Part shown: positions 25,289 through 34,115 of the stretch, in pieces
How positions within the stretch are numbered: the first letter of the stretch is position 1
Layout of the letters: each line of letters starts with the position of its first letter
Source of the DNA: Pectobacterium aquaticum
GTDB lineage: Bacteria; Pseudomonadota; Gammaproteobacteria; Enterobacterales; Enterobacteriaceae
Length of the DNA: 64,000 bases
Assembly (NCBI RefSeq): GCF_003382565.3
Contig: NZ_CP086253.1
Span: forward strand, 1,860,001-1,924,000
Direction of reading: 5' to 3'
Notes under the pieces: model-generated
Told to the model about the DNA's origin: nothing
Database searches by the model: none
Seen by the model: only the letters and a program-made list of their open reading frames with translations
Made by a program: the position numbers and the translations under genes

Positions 25289-26584
25289 ATGCTCGATCCC
25301 AATTTACTGCGCAATGAGCTAGACGCAGTCGCCGAAAAGTTACTGGCTCGCAGAGGCTTTAAGCTGGATGTTGAGACCCTGCGTAAGCAGGAAGAACGTC
25401 GTAAAGTATTGCAGGTAGAAACTGAAAACCTGCAGGCAGAGCGTAACTCCCGATCGAAAGAGATTGGTGCAGCGAAAGCACGCGGTGAAGATATCGAGCC
25501 TTTGCGTCGTGAAGTTAACACATTAGGCGAAAAACTGGATGCCGCGAAAGCCGAGCTGGATCAGTTGCAGAATGAAATTCGCGATCTGGCGTTAACGATC
25601 CCGAACCTGCCGGACGACTCTGTGCCGCTTGGAAAGGACGACACGCAGAACCAGGAAGTGACTCGCTGGGGTGAGCCACGTAAGTACGATTTCCCCGTAC
25701 GCGATCATGTTGAACTCGGAGAGATGGCTGCCGGGCTGGATTTTGCCGCTGCGGTGAAATTAACTGGTGCGCGTTTTGTCGTGATGAAAGGGCAGATTGC
25801 CCGTCTGCACCGTGCGCTTGCCCAGTTCATGCTGGATTTGCATACACAGCAGCATGGCTATCAGGAAGCGTATGTTCCTTATCTGGTCAACCACGCCACG
25901 CTATACGGTACAGGCCAACTGCCTAAATTTGGCGAAGACCTGTTCCATACCACTCCGCTGAGCGAAGAAGCAGAAAGCAGCAGCTATGCGCTGATTCCGA
26001 CAGCTGAAGTGCCGTTGACCAACTTGGTGCGTGACGAGATTCTGGATGAAGAATCCTTACCGTTGAAAATGACTGCACACACGCCGTGCTTCCGTTCAGA
26101 AGCTGGCTCGTATGGTCGTGATACGCGTGGGTTGATTCGTATGCACCAGTTTGACAAGGTTGAACTGGTACAAATCGTTCGCCCTGAAGATTCTATGCAG
26201 GCACTGGAAGAATTGACGACCCATGCCGAAACCGTGCTGCAACTGCTGAAATTACCGTATCGTAAGGTCTTGCTGTGTACGGGTGATATGGGCTTTGGCT
26301 CCACCAAGACTTACGATCTGGAAGTCTGGCTGCCGGCGCAGGACACGTACCGTGAGATCTCTTCCTGCTCAAACATGTGGGATTTCCAGGCGCGCCGTAT
26401 GCAGGCTCGCTGCCGCAGTAAGTCCGATAAGAAGACTCGACTGGTTCACACGCTGAACGGTTCTGGTCTGGCAGTCGGTCGTACACTGGTTGCTGTTCTG
26501 GAAAACTATCAGCAGGCTGATGGCCGTATTGAGGTTCCAGAAGTATTGCGTCCGTATATGGGCGGGCTGGAATTTATTGGCTAA
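25289..26584 (+). CDS. serS: Seryl-tRNA synthetase
   Basis: A 431-residue class II aminoacyl-tRNA synthetase charging tRNA-Ser and tRNA-Sec. The N-terminal antiparallel coiled-coil arm (about residues 28-100) that grips the long variable arm is visible as an alternating Glu/Lys/Arg/Leu helix. Motif 2 is CFRSEAGSYGRDTRG with the acceptor-binding loop and motif 3 is GSGLAVGRTLVAVLEN. The ATG at 25289 (MLDPNLLRN) is the family start. It follows rarA by 103 bases and has its own terminator, so it may be expressed both from its own promoter and by read-through. Confidence 0.98.
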   Translation: MLDPNLLRNELDAVAEKLLARRGFKLDVETLRKQEERRKVLQVETENLQAERNSRSKEIGAAKARGEDIEPLRREVNTLGEKLDAAKAELDQLQNEIRDLALTIPNLPDDSVPLGKDDTQNQEVTRWGEPRKYDFPVRDHVELGEMAAGLDFAAAVKLTGARFVVMKGQIARLHRALAQFMLDLHTQQHGYQEAYVPYLVNHATLYGTGQLPKFGEDLFHTTPLSEEAESSSYALIPTAEVPLTNLVRDEILDEESLPLKMTAHTPCFRSEAGSYGRDTRGLIRMHQFDKVELVQIVRPEDSMQALEELTTHAETVLQLLKLPYRKVLLCTGDMGFGSTKTYDLEVWLPAQDTYREISSCSNMWDFQARRMQARCRSKSDKKTRLVHTLNGSGLAVGRTLVAVLENYQQADGRIEVPEVLRPYMGGLEFIG

Positions 26585-26600
26585 TTGCGGTTATCTGAAT

Positions 26601-26626
26601 AAAGCGCCTCAGGGCGCTTTTTTTTT
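26601..26626 (+). terminator. serS terminator
   Basis: AAAGCGCC-TCA-GGGCGCTTT hairpin followed by a run of T residues, 17 bases after serS. Confidence 0.92.
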
Positions 26627-26900
26627 ACGCCATAGTTTCGGTAATATTTTTTCATCGTAAAAAGAGTTTATCTACCTTAAACCACTCGCGTTACTTAAAT
26701 TTTAAGTTAAAAATGATTTAAGATCAGCAATGTAGAGGCTTTCTGTTTTTAAGCGTAGCGGGTTTCCTGTTTGTGTTGATTAATTCTTTCAATCTATCAC
26801 TTGAAAAAGGACTTTTAGCACTTTTGCCCTGATTGACTTTTATATACGCAGTGGCATGATGCGCTCACTCTTCTCCGGTTGTTTGGTTACCCACTTCGCT
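26627..26900. other. AT-rich serS-ycaD intergenic region
   Basis: No gene is evident. ACTTAA-ATT-TTAAGT (26693-26707) is a small dyad within AT-rich DNA. In E. coli the dmsABC and ycaC genes lie between serS and ycaD; they are absent here. Confidence 0.45.
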
Positions 26901-28055
26901 ATGCCTGCTTATTCTCGCCCAGTGCTGTTATTGCTCTGCGGACTTTTGTTGCTGACAGTTTGTATTGCGGTATTAAATACCCTAGTACCGCTATGGTTGA
27001 GTTATCAATCTCTTCCTGTCTGGCAGGTTGGCCTTGTTGGTTCATCCTACTTCGGCGGCAATCTGGTTGGAACGCTACTAGCCGGTAAATTAATCAAGCT
27101 TTATGGGTTTAACCGCAGCTATTATTTCGCGGCTTTATTATTCGGCATTGCGATCCTTGGCCTCGGTATTTCTGCGGATATCGGCAACTGGCTGTTGTGG
27201 CGTTTCCTTGCTGGGATCGGCTGTGCATTAATCTGGGTTGTGGTTGAAAGCGCTTTGTTATGCAGCGGAACGCCGACGCAGAGAGGGCAACTTCTGGCTG
27301 CTTATATGATCGCTTACTACCTCGGTAGCGTGATTGGACAGCTTCTGCTTGGGGTATTGCCAACTGCGTTGCTGGGCGTGCTGCCGTGGATGGTTGCGCT
27401 AGTTACTTTGGCCGTATTACCACTGCTGTTTACTGGTCTTCCTACGCCGCCAGAGCAGCACGAAAAGCATATCAATATGTGGAAAATGCTGACGTACCGC
27501 AGTGCCCGTTTAGGTGTACACGGCTGTATTATTTCCGGTGCAATTTTAGGATCGCTGTATGGCCTGATGCCGCTGTACCTCTCGCATCAAGGAATGAATG
27601 ATGCGCAGGTTGGATACTGGATGGCGCTGCTGATCAGCTCCGGTATCATCGGGCAATGGCCTGTTGGACGCATGGCCGATCGTTATGGTCGGTTGCTGGT
27701 TTTGCGGGCATTAGTCTTTGTGGTGATTATTGGCTGTATTGCGATGTTAAGTATTAGCCACTATGCCATGGCACCGTCGCTGTTCCTGCTGGGATGCGCA
27801 GGGTTTACGCTGTACCCTGTTGCCATGTCGTGGGCATGTGAAAAAGTGCGCCCTGACGAACTGGTCGCGATGAATCAGGCGCTGCTCCTCAGCTACACGC
27901 TTGGCAGCCTTTGCGGACCAAGCGTCGCTGCGGTATTGATGCAAAGTTACTCCGATCGATTGTTGTTTGTATTGATTGCGGCTATTGCCATGATCTACCT
28001 GATGCTGTTGCTCAGAAAAGCCGATCATCATCCAACGCCATTAGCCGCTGCCTGA
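26901..28055 (+). CDS. ycaD: MFS transporter YcaD
   Basis: A 384-residue inner-membrane protein with twelve predicted helices of the major facilitator superfamily. The conserved N-half motif appears as GNLVGTLLAGKLIKLYGFNR, and the C-half copy as GQWPVGRMADRYGRL. IWVVVESALLCSG, LYGLMPLYLSHQGM and AGFTLYPVAMSWACEKV are close to E. coli YcaD. The substrate is unknown. The start at 26901 (MPAYSRPVLLLLCG) matches the family; upstream in-frame ATGs at 26856 and 26859 are possible because no clear ribosome site precedes any of them. Its last 15 bases overlap the convergent LysR gene. Confidence 0.9.
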   Translation: MPAYSRPVLLLLCGLLLLTVCIAVLNTLVPLWLSYQSLPVWQVGLVGSSYFGGNLVGTLLAGKLIKLYGFNRSYYFAALLFGIAILGLGISADIGNWLLWRFLAGIGCALIWVVVESALLCSGTPTQRGQLLAAYMIAYYLGSVIGQLLLGVLPTALLGVLPWMVALVTLAVLPLLFTGLPTPPEQHEKHINMWKMLTYRSARLGVHGCIISGAILGSLYGLMPLYLSHQGMNDAQVGYWMALLISSGIIGQWPVGRMADRYGRLLVLRALVFVVIIGCIAMLSISHYAMAPSLFLLGCAGFTLYPVAMSWACEKVRPDELVAMNQALLLSYTLGSLCGPSVAAVLMQSYSDRLLFVLIAAIAMIYLMLLLRKADHHPTPLAAA

Positions 28056-28982
28056 GCTAGCGACATCAAGGCTGGCCAGCGAACTTTGTCCTGCTTCTAC
28101 CATGTTATTCCACAGCGCTTCGGCTACTGGGCTAAGGCGCTGTTTTGCGTTTCGCACCAGATAAAATATGCTGGTGAGCCCGAGTTTTTCCGGTGAAATA
28201 GCTGTGAGTTGTCCAGTTTCAACCCATTTCGCTGCATAGTGATCGGGAAGAAAACCAATATGTGTGCCAGCTAATAAGAGCAGCAAGCTACTTTCTAAAT
28301 TCCAGGCTGTATTTTGCAAACCTTTCTTTGCGACTGGGCCTAGTTGCTTACTAATTTCGTACAGTGCATGGCCACCAATGAGTAACCTGTTCGGGTTAAG
28401 TGTTCCATCACGCCACTCTTTTTCTATCCTTGCTGCATTTTCTGAAGCGGAATAAAAATAACTTTTTTCAACGAAAACTGGCTGGAAATAGATGTCGGTT
28501 GGAACATCATCCGGTAAGACGCTCAAGATAATATCGATATGACCATTCTTTAGGCGTTCCATCAGCGGTGTGTAATCACCGATCTCTAGTTCAACCGCAA
28601 CGTCAGGGCTCTGGCCGTACAATTTTCCAATCGCCTTGGAGATAACTTTGGCAGGGTGGGTGACAGTATTATCCAAACAGCCAATACGGGCTTCACCAAT
28701 GAGTTGATGCTTGATCCGTGCTAATCGATTTGCAAAGTCATCCAGCGTGGCGATAACCGATTTGGCTTCCTGATAGACCACTTCGCCTTCCGTTGTGAGA
28801 GCAAACCCTCCACGCCCTCGTTCGCAAAGGACTAGCCCGAGCGTATCCTCAAGGCGAGACAGGTAGTGACTTAGGACGGGTTGGCTTAATCCTGTTGCGG
28901 ACTGTGCATTGGTAATTCCTTTTTTTTCAACGATTTTACAAAAAAGCTTTAACCAGCGAATCTCCAGTTTATCTAAGCGCAT
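28041..28982 (-). CDS. LysR-family transcriptional regulator
   Basis: A 313-residue LysR-type regulator. The winged helix-turn-helix is at about residues 7-66 (GLSQPVLSHYLSRLEDTLG is the recognition region) and the effector-binding periplasmic-protein-like domain covers about 92-295. It is divergent from the NCS1 permease, DUF917 and hydantoinase genes across 273 bases, the classical arrangement of a LysR activator and its target operon. Effector and exact orthologue cannot be named. In E. coli the same chromosomal interval, between ycaD and pflA, holds ycaM and the LysR gene ycaN; whether this gene is related to ycaN beyond family level could not be judged. The 3' end overlaps ycaD by 15 bases. 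Confidence 0.9.
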   Translation of the reverse strand: MRLDKLEIRWLKLFCKIVEKKGITNAQSATGLSQPVLSHYLSRLEDTLGLVLCERGRGGFALTTEGEVVYQEAKSVIATLDDFANRLARIKHQLIGEARIGCLDNTVTHPAKVISKAIGKLYGQSPDVAVELEIGDYTPLMERLKNGHIDIILSVLPDDVPTDIYFQPVFVEKSYFYSASENAARIEKEWRDGTLNPNRLLIGGHALYEISKQLGPVAKKGLQNTAWNLESSLLLLLAGTHIGFLPDHYAAKWVETGQLTAISPEKLGLTSIFYLVRNAKQRLSPVAEALWNNMVEAGQSSLASLDVASSGSG

Positions 28983-29005
28983 AGCATGTCCTTCGCATAC
29001 ATCAC

Positions 29006-29049
29006 ATATCTGAATGTTAACATCAAAATATATCTGTATTAATCGATAT
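29006..29049. promoter_or_regulatory. Candidate LysR operator
   Basis: ATATCTG occurs twice, at 29006-29012 and 29030-29036. The second forms a dyad ATATC-N10-GATAT (29030-29034, 29045-29049). The site lies 24-67 bases before the LysR start and over 200 bases before the permease, a position expected for LysR autoregulation with activation of the divergent operon. Confidence 0.45.
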
Positions 29050-29141
29050 GAAACCCATTTATCTTATTCTTACGCCACATCACTGGTGTGGTTGCCACAA
29101 AAAGTGTGGTTTTATGCGTCACATCAGGGTCTCTCATCAGC

Positions 29142-29177
29142 ACAATGGTGTTGTTAGCTTGCTAACGACACCATTGT
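29142..29177 (+). repeat. 36-bp near-perfect palindrome before the permease
   Basis: ACAATGGTGTTGTTAGC (29142-29158) and GCTAACGACACCATTGT (29161-29177) pair over 17 positions with one wobble and a two-base centre. No T-run follows. It ends 78 bases before the permease ATG. It could be an operator for a dimeric regulator, a leader hairpin, or the footprint of a palindromic element. Confidence 0.8.
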
Positions 29178-29255
29178 TCTATACGCCGCCAGACAACCTC
29201 TATAAAATATCACAACGATACAATAATTATTTGCTGCTTATTTAATGGAGGAATT

Positions 29256-30560
29256 ATGTCTCAAGGGAATGCTGTGCCTGAAAAAGAACAACAGGGACGG
29301 CAAATCTATGATTACGAATACGGCCCTGTTCCTGCTGAAGCCAGAAAAAGTTGGTATGTTATCGCTTTAATATGGCTGGCAATGGGAATTGACATTTCAG
29401 GCCTATTTCTTGGCGCTTTCTTAAGCGGTGGGTTACCTTTTTCTCAGGCTGTTAGTGCCACGCTTATCGGTTCCGCCTTTTTAGGTGTGTTGGCAGCATT
29501 ATGTGCTAACGTCGGTTATGGATGCGGATTATCAACAACGCTACTGAGTATCTCCGTTTTTGGACGCCTCGGTGGAAAGATCATCGGTATTTTCTCTGCT
29601 GTATCATTGATTGGCTGGTTTGCTTTTCAACTCGATTTTTTTGGCGTAATGCTGCAAAAATCATTGCTACATTATCAATTAGAACCTGGACGTTTCCTTA
29701 TTTTGGTTTTCGGTATGGTGCTGATGATCTCTACCGCTATTTGGGGCGTTAGGGCATTGGGCAAACTGAGTATATTCAGTGTGCCATTAATGCTGATATT
29801 GATCATTACAGGTTTGGTTTTAGCCGCAAGTAATCATTCAGAAATACCGATTCCGATAATTAAAGCGCCAATTAGCATGGGAAGCGCTATCTCTTACGTA
29901 GTTTCTATATGGATAGTATCTGCAGTGATGTCACCGGATATTGCCCGCTATGCCAAAACACGCAAAGACGCGTTTCTCGGCGCTGGTTTAGGATTCTTTT
30001 TAGGCAATAGCTCAACCATATTAGTTGCACTCATTCTGACTCATTTGGTTGGTACAGAGGATCTCGTTGAAGTGTTCTTCAGTATCGGTTTGGGCATGTC
30101 TGCTATTGTGGTACTTATTTTTGCACAGTGGACAACGAATAGTACCAATCTGGTTTCTGCATCACTGGGACTATCTGTTGTTATTCGAACGCTATCTCGG
30201 CCAGTATTGGTTGTACTAATGGCTATTGCCGGTTTGCTGTTAGCCTACAACGGTATGATTAATAATTTTACTCAATTTTTGTCACTGCTTGGTGTATTGA
30301 TTTCTCCTATCGCAGGTGTCTATCTTGTCGAATATTATTTTATTAAATCCTCACGTTTGCAGAAAAATGTATCAGAGGCATCATTCTTGAATGTGACGGC
30401 GGCTATATCGTGGTCACTCGGTAGTATTGTGAGCCTGTTGACCTCCCCTGATTTTTTCGATTTATTTACGATAAGCTCGATCTCTGCCCTGGATGGCGTA
30501 ATCGTCAGTATGGCGATGTATATCGGCATACATAAATTTTTTCCTCAATTGGCAGATTGA
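29256..30560 (+). CDS. NCS1-family nucleobase/heterocycle permease (CodB-like)
   Basis: A 434-residue inner-membrane symporter of the purine-cytosine permease (NCS1, PF02133) family with about twelve hydrophobic segments. Family features are seen in SWYVIALIWLAMGIDISGLFLGAFLSGGLPF, read in two parts, and in the helix containing SPDIARYAKTRKDAFLGAGLG. Characterised relatives carry cytosine, allantoin, hydantoins or uracil with Na+ or H+. The start follows GGAGG. It opens an operon with a DUF917 gene (37 bases on) and a hydantoinase-type gene and is divergent from the LysR gene. The gene is visibly richer in A+T than the neighbouring housekeeping genes. The partner genes suggest an amide-ring substrate; this is inference. 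Confidence 0.88.
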   Translation: MSQGNAVPEKEQQGRQIYDYEYGPVPAEARKSWYVIALIWLAMGIDISGLFLGAFLSGGLPFSQAVSATLIGSAFLGVLAALCANVGYGCGLSTTLLSISVFGRLGGKIIGIFSAVSLIGWFAFQLDFFGVMLQKSLLHYQLEPGRFLILVFGMVLMISTAIWGVRALGKLSIFSVPLMLILIITGLVLAASNHSEIPIPIIKAPISMGSAISYVVSIWIVSAVMSPDIARYAKTRKDAFLGAGLGFFLGNSSTILVALILTHLVGTEDLVEVFFSIGLGMSAIVVLIFAQWTTNSTNLVSASLGLSVVIRTLSRPVLVVLMAIAGLLLAYNGMINNFTQFLSLLGVLISPIAGVYLVEYYFIKSSRLQKNVSEASFLNVTAAISWSLGSIVSLLTSPDFFDLFTISSISALDGVIVSMAMYIGIHKFFPQLAD

Positions 30561-30561
30561 A

Positions 30562-30581
30562 CGTGTTATGCAGATAACACG
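30562..30581 (+). other. Intercistronic hairpin permease/DUF917
   Basis: CGTGTTAT-GCAG-ATAACACG is a perfect eight-pair stem with a four-base loop, starting two bases after the permease stop. It may stabilise or process the permease message. Confidence 0.65.
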
Positions 30582-30597
30582 AGATCTTGGGTAGGAT

Positions 30598-31707
30598 ATG
30601 TCTCGTTATATTAATGCACAAATAATTGATGATATAGCACTAGGGGCCGCTGTTCTCGGTACAGGAGGCGGCGGTGATCCGTATGTAGGTTCTTTAATGG
30701 CAAAGCACGCATTAAAAAATGCGGATAAGATTCCTGTATTCGGTTTAGATGAAATTAAAGACGACGATATATTTGTTCCTTGTAGCATGATCGGTGCAAC
30801 GACGGTTGTTGTAGAAAAAATCATGTCAGCAAGTCAATTCGTTCGAGCATTTGACACGATGGAAAAGGCGCTTGATCGACCTATTACGGCGACCTTTCCT
30901 ATCGAAGTCGGTGGCATCAATTCGTTAATACCGTTAGTAGTTGCGGCCGCAAAAGGGTTACCTGTTATCGATTGCGATGCGATGGGGAGAGCTTTTCCCG
31001 AAGCACAGATGGTGACTTTTTTTCTTGATGGCTTACCTTCGGCGCCCAATACGTTAGCTGATGAGAAAGGTAATACGGTTATTCTTAATCCCATTGATGG
31101 CATGTGGTCGGAACGGCTGGCCCGCTCAATTGTGGAGCAAATGGGCGCCGCTTGCGCGATGTGTGATTACCCCTTGCGCGGTAGCCAACTTAAGCGTAGC
31201 GCCATCAAAGGCACGCTGACGCTAGCGCAGGATATCGGAAAAATGCTTCGTCTGGCTCACAAGTCAGGCAGCCATCCAGTACAATCTCTACTCACAGTGT
31301 TGAATGGCCATGTCGTTGCATCAGGAAAGATTGTTGATGTAGCTCGGCGCACAGATGGCGGTTTTGCGCGGGGCAACGTAGTGCTGGATGGTATGGGGAA
31401 CGATAAAGGCGAATCGTTTACGGTACTTTTTCAGAATGAGTTATTGTTGGCTTATCGCTCATCACAGGTGAAAGATCCTACGCAGGATAATCTGCTGGCC
31501 GTTGTGCCTGATTTAATCTCCATAGTAGATAGTGAAACCGGACGTCCGATTATCACGGAACATTTACGTTATGGGCAGCGAGTCGATGTGATTGCCTATC
31601 CGTGCAATGACAAGTGGCGAACGCCAAAAGGGATTGACGTTGCGGGGCCGGAGTATTTCGGTTATCCGGTGCAGTATGTGCCGATAGAACGGCTTGCAAA
31701 TCGCTGA
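30598..31707 (+). CDS. DUF917 family protein (S-methyl-thiohydantoin desulfurase-like)
   Basis: A 369-residue cytoplasmic protein of the DUF917 family. The N-terminal Gly-rich motif is GTGGGGDPYVG (residues 21-31), and IPLVVAAAKGLPVIDCDAMGRAFPE is the next conserved region (in two segments). The family is usually found beside hydantoinase/oxoprolinase genes. One characterised group acts as an S-methyl-thiohydantoin desulfurase in bacterial ergothioneine breakdown; that is family knowledge recalled, not shown here, and no methyltransferase gene accompanies it. The gene sits between the permease and the HyuA-like gene. A weak TAGG ribosome site precedes the ATG. The molecular function here is unassigned. 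Confidence 0.85.
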   Translation: MSRYINAQIIDDIALGAAVLGTGGGGDPYVGSLMAKHALKNADKIPVFGLDEIKDDDIFVPCSMIGATTVVVEKIMSASQFVRAFDTMEKALDRPITATFPIEVGGINSLIPLVVAAAKGLPVIDCDAMGRAFPEAQMVTFFLDGLPSAPNTLADEKGNTVILNPIDGMWSERLARSIVEQMGAACAMCDYPLRGSQLKRSAIKGTLTLAQDIGKMLRLAHKSGSHPVQSLLTVLNGHVVASGKIVDVARRTDGGFARGNVVLDGMGNDKGESFTVLFQNELLLAYRSSQVKDPTQDNLLAVVPDLISIVDSETGRPIITEHLRYGQRVDVIAYPCNDKWRTPKGIDVAGPEYFGYPVQYVPIERLANR

Positions 31708-31717
31708 GGCTTTCCCG

Positions 31718-33286
31718 ATGTTACATAAAAATGATTACCGACTCGGGATTGATGTCGGTGGCACCAACACGGATGCGGCAATTTTAGATGCTAACCTGCG
31801 CTGCATTGCGACCGCCAAATTTCCTACCAGTCTGGATATCTACAGCGGCATCGAACGGGCGATTGCGGAAGTATTGGCGCAGTCTGGCATCGCACCACAG
31901 CATATTCGCTATGCGATGTTGGGTACAACCCAATGTACCAATGCGATTGTTGAGCGAAAAGGGCTGGATCGCGTAGGATTATTGCGCCTGAGCCTGCCAA
32001 GTAGCGATAGCGTCCCGCCGCTGTGTGGCTGGGATGACGAGTGGCAAAGGGCGTTAGGCGAGCATTTCTACCAGATTCATGGCGGCTATGAATTTGATGG
32101 TCGAGAGATTCATTCTGTACTGCGGGATGAAGTGCTGTCAGTTTGTGACAAAATGCGCGGCCATGTCGATAGCGTGGCTATCTGTGGCGTATTTTCCCCC
32201 GTAAACAATCAACAGGAACTGAAGGTTGCCCAGTGGGTGAGTGCGGCATTGCCAGCGGTTTCCGTGTCGTTATCCCACCGGATAGGCAGCACGGGATTAC
32301 TGGAAAGGGAAAACGCGACCATCCTGAATGCGTCGTTGCAAAGCACCGCGAACCGTTTTGTTAACGGCTTTACGCAAGCGTTAGTGCGGCACGGTATCAA
32401 GGCTACGCCATTTTTCGGGCAAAACGATGGCACATTGATGTCCGAGAGTATGGTGAAGCAATACCCTATTCTGACGATGGCCTGTGGACCAACGAACTCG
32501 ATTCGCGGAGCGTGCCACCTTTCTGGACTGGATAATGCGCTGATTATCGATGTTGGCGGGACGACGACAGATATTGGCGTGTTGGTGAATGGTTTCCCGC
32601 GTGAATCGGCAATTGCCGTTGAAGTCGGCGATGTACGGACGAATTTCAGGATGCCAGACATTATTTCTATCGGCATTGGCGGTGGAACCTGCGTTCGGCA
32701 GTCTCAGGATGGAAAACTTACCCTTGGGCCGGATAGTGTCGGCTATCGTCTGCTTGAACAGGGCCTCAGCTTCGGCGGTGAGACGTTAACGCTCAGCGAC
32801 ATCATGCTACAACTACATCGTGAACGATGGATTGCGGATCTTCCTCGTCCGCTACCCAAGCTGGATAATGCATTTTGTCAGCAGGCTTATCGTCAGATGA
32901 TTGAGAAAGTGGAAAGCGCTATCGATCGGATTAAATCGTCAAGCACGGCTATTCCCGCAGTGCTTGTTGGCGGCGGCAGTATTTTGCTGCCTGACGTTTT
33001 ATCCGGTGTCAGCCAGGTCGTGCGTCCGCAGAATTTTGATGCGGCTAATGCGGTGGGTGTGGCGTTAGGGGCGGTGGGCGCACAGATCGAACGTGTGGTT
33101 AAAATGCCGGATAACGATCGTGAAAAGATAAAAAACGAATTGCAGCAGCAAACCATTTGTCTTGCAGAAGAGATGGGCGCTAGGGCAGGCAGTGTTGAAA
33201 TCATCGACTATCAGGAAATTCCGTTGGCTTATCTGCCGGGGAATGCGGTACAGGTGAAAATCAAGGCAGCAGGGACTTTGGCGTAG
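31718..33286 (+). CDS. Hydantoinase/oxoprolinase family protein (HyuA-like)
   Basis: A 522-residue protein of the hydantoinase A / oxoprolinase family, an ASKHA-type ATP-dependent amide-ring hydrolase. Hydant_A_N is at the start with the first phosphate motif GIDVGGTNTDA (residues 10-20). The second phosphate motif IIDVGGTTTDIG is at 276-287, and an adenosine-type motif GIGGGT follows near 321. ATG 31718 follows GAGG at eight bases and starts ten bases after the DUF917 stop; an upstream in-frame start would overlap DUF917. No hydantoinase B subunit gene is present, so the partner is presumably DUF917, an association seen in the family. Likely substrate: hydantoin-like ring taken up by the permease (inference). 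Confidence 0.87.
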   Translation: MLHKNDYRLGIDVGGTNTDAAILDANLRCIATAKFPTSLDIYSGIERAIAEVLAQSGIAPQHIRYAMLGTTQCTNAIVERKGLDRVGLLRLSLPSSDSVPPLCGWDDEWQRALGEHFYQIHGGYEFDGREIHSVLRDEVLSVCDKMRGHVDSVAICGVFSPVNNQQELKVAQWVSAALPAVSVSLSHRIGSTGLLERENATILNASLQSTANRFVNGFTQALVRHGIKATPFFGQNDGTLMSESMVKQYPILTMACGPTNSIRGACHLSGLDNALIIDVGGTTTDIGVLVNGFPRESAIAVEVGDVRTNFRMPDIISIGIGGGTCVRQSQDGKLTLGPDSVGYRLLEQGLSFGGETLTLSDIMLQLHRERWIADLPRPLPKLDNAFCQQAYRQMIEKVESAIDRIKSSSTAIPAVLVGGGSILLPDVLSGVSQVVRPQNFDAANAVGVALGAVGAQIERVVKMPDNDREKIKNELQQQTICLAEEMGARAGSVEIIDYQEIPLAYLPGNAVQVKIKAAGTLA

Positions 33287-33330
33287 CGCAGCGTATTAAC
33301 ACCGTTATGATATCTACCCGCTAAAATGTA

Positions 33331-33358
33331 AATAGCGCGCCCTGAGCGCGCTATTTTT
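33331..33358 (+). terminator. Terminator of the hydantoinase operon
   Basis: AATAGCGCGC (33331-33340) pairs with GCGCGCTATT (33346-33355) and runs into TTTTT. It sits between this operon and the convergent pflA and may act in both directions. Confidence 0.88.
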
Positions 33359-33374
33359 CAGAAAACGTCAGAGG

Positions 33375-34115
33375 TTAGTACATGACCTTGTGACCGTAGC
33401 TTTCAAGAATCGATTTAACGCGATCCATTGTATCGGCCTTCGGCGGTTTAACGCCGTCTAATTTGTACTCTTCGCCCATCGCGATCCACTTGTGTTTACC
33501 AAGCTCATGGTAGGGGAGAAGCTCAATTTTCTCGATGTTCGTCATGTCTTTGGTGAATTCGCCCAGCTTATGTGCGGACGCATCATCGTCAGACCAGCCG
33601 GGCACAACCACATAACGTATCCAGGTACGTTGGTTGCGCTTTGCCAGATAGCGAGCGAAATCCAGAGTACGGTGATTGGATACGCCAACTAAATTTTGGT
33701 GTATGTCGTCATTCATTTGCTTCAGGTCGAGCATCACTAAATCGCTGACGTCTAATAGCTCGTCAATGACGGGATCGTAGCGGCGCACGAAGCCATTGGT
33801 GTCCAGACAGGTGTTGATACCTTCAGCCTTACAGGCACGGAACCAGTCGCGCACAAATTCGGCTTGGAGAATAGCCTCGCCGCCGGATGCCGTTACGCCG
33901 CCGCCGGATGCATTCATAAAGTGGCGGTAGGTCACGACTTCTTTCATGAGTTCTTCAACCGTGACTTCCTTACCGCTGTGCGTATCCCAAGTATCACGGT
34001 TATGGCAATACAGGCAGCGCATCAGGCAGCCCTGAAAGAAGATGATGAAACGGATGCCTGGGCCATCGACGGTGCCACAGGATTCAAAGGAGTGGATGCG
34101 ACCGATTACTGACAT
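33375..34115 (-). CDS. pflA: Pyruvate formate-lyase 1 activating enzyme
   Basis: A 246-residue radical-SAM enzyme that installs the glycyl radical on PflB using S-adenosylmethionine and a [4Fe-4S] cluster. The cluster motif is CLMRCLYC with Cys30, Cys34 and Cys37. SAM-binding features GGGVTASGGEAILQ and DTNGFV follow. The start at 34115 (MSVIGRIHSFESCG) gives exactly the E. coli length; the frame remains open upstream to 34277 without support. It is downstream of pflB after a terminator-like hairpin, so it may have partial independent expression, as in E. coli. Confidence 0.97.
   Translation of the reverse strand: MSVIGRIHSFESCGTVDGPGIRFIIFFQGCLMRCLYCHNRDTWDTHSGKEVTVEELMKEVVTYRHFMNASGGGVTASGGEAILQAEFVRDWFRACKAEGINTCLDTNGFVRRYDPVIDELLDVSDLVMLDLKQMNDDIHQNLVGVSNHRTLDFARYLAKRNQRTWIRYVVVPGWSDDDASAHKLGEFTKDMTNIEKIELLPYHELGKHKWIAMGEEYKLDGVKPPKADTMDRVKSILESYGHKVMY

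Noticed and set aside
29048..29245. 65-codon open frame just before the permease, considered as a leader peptide
   Set aside because: There is no ribosome site, it spans the palindrome, and it has no repeated regulatory codons; it is probably chance.
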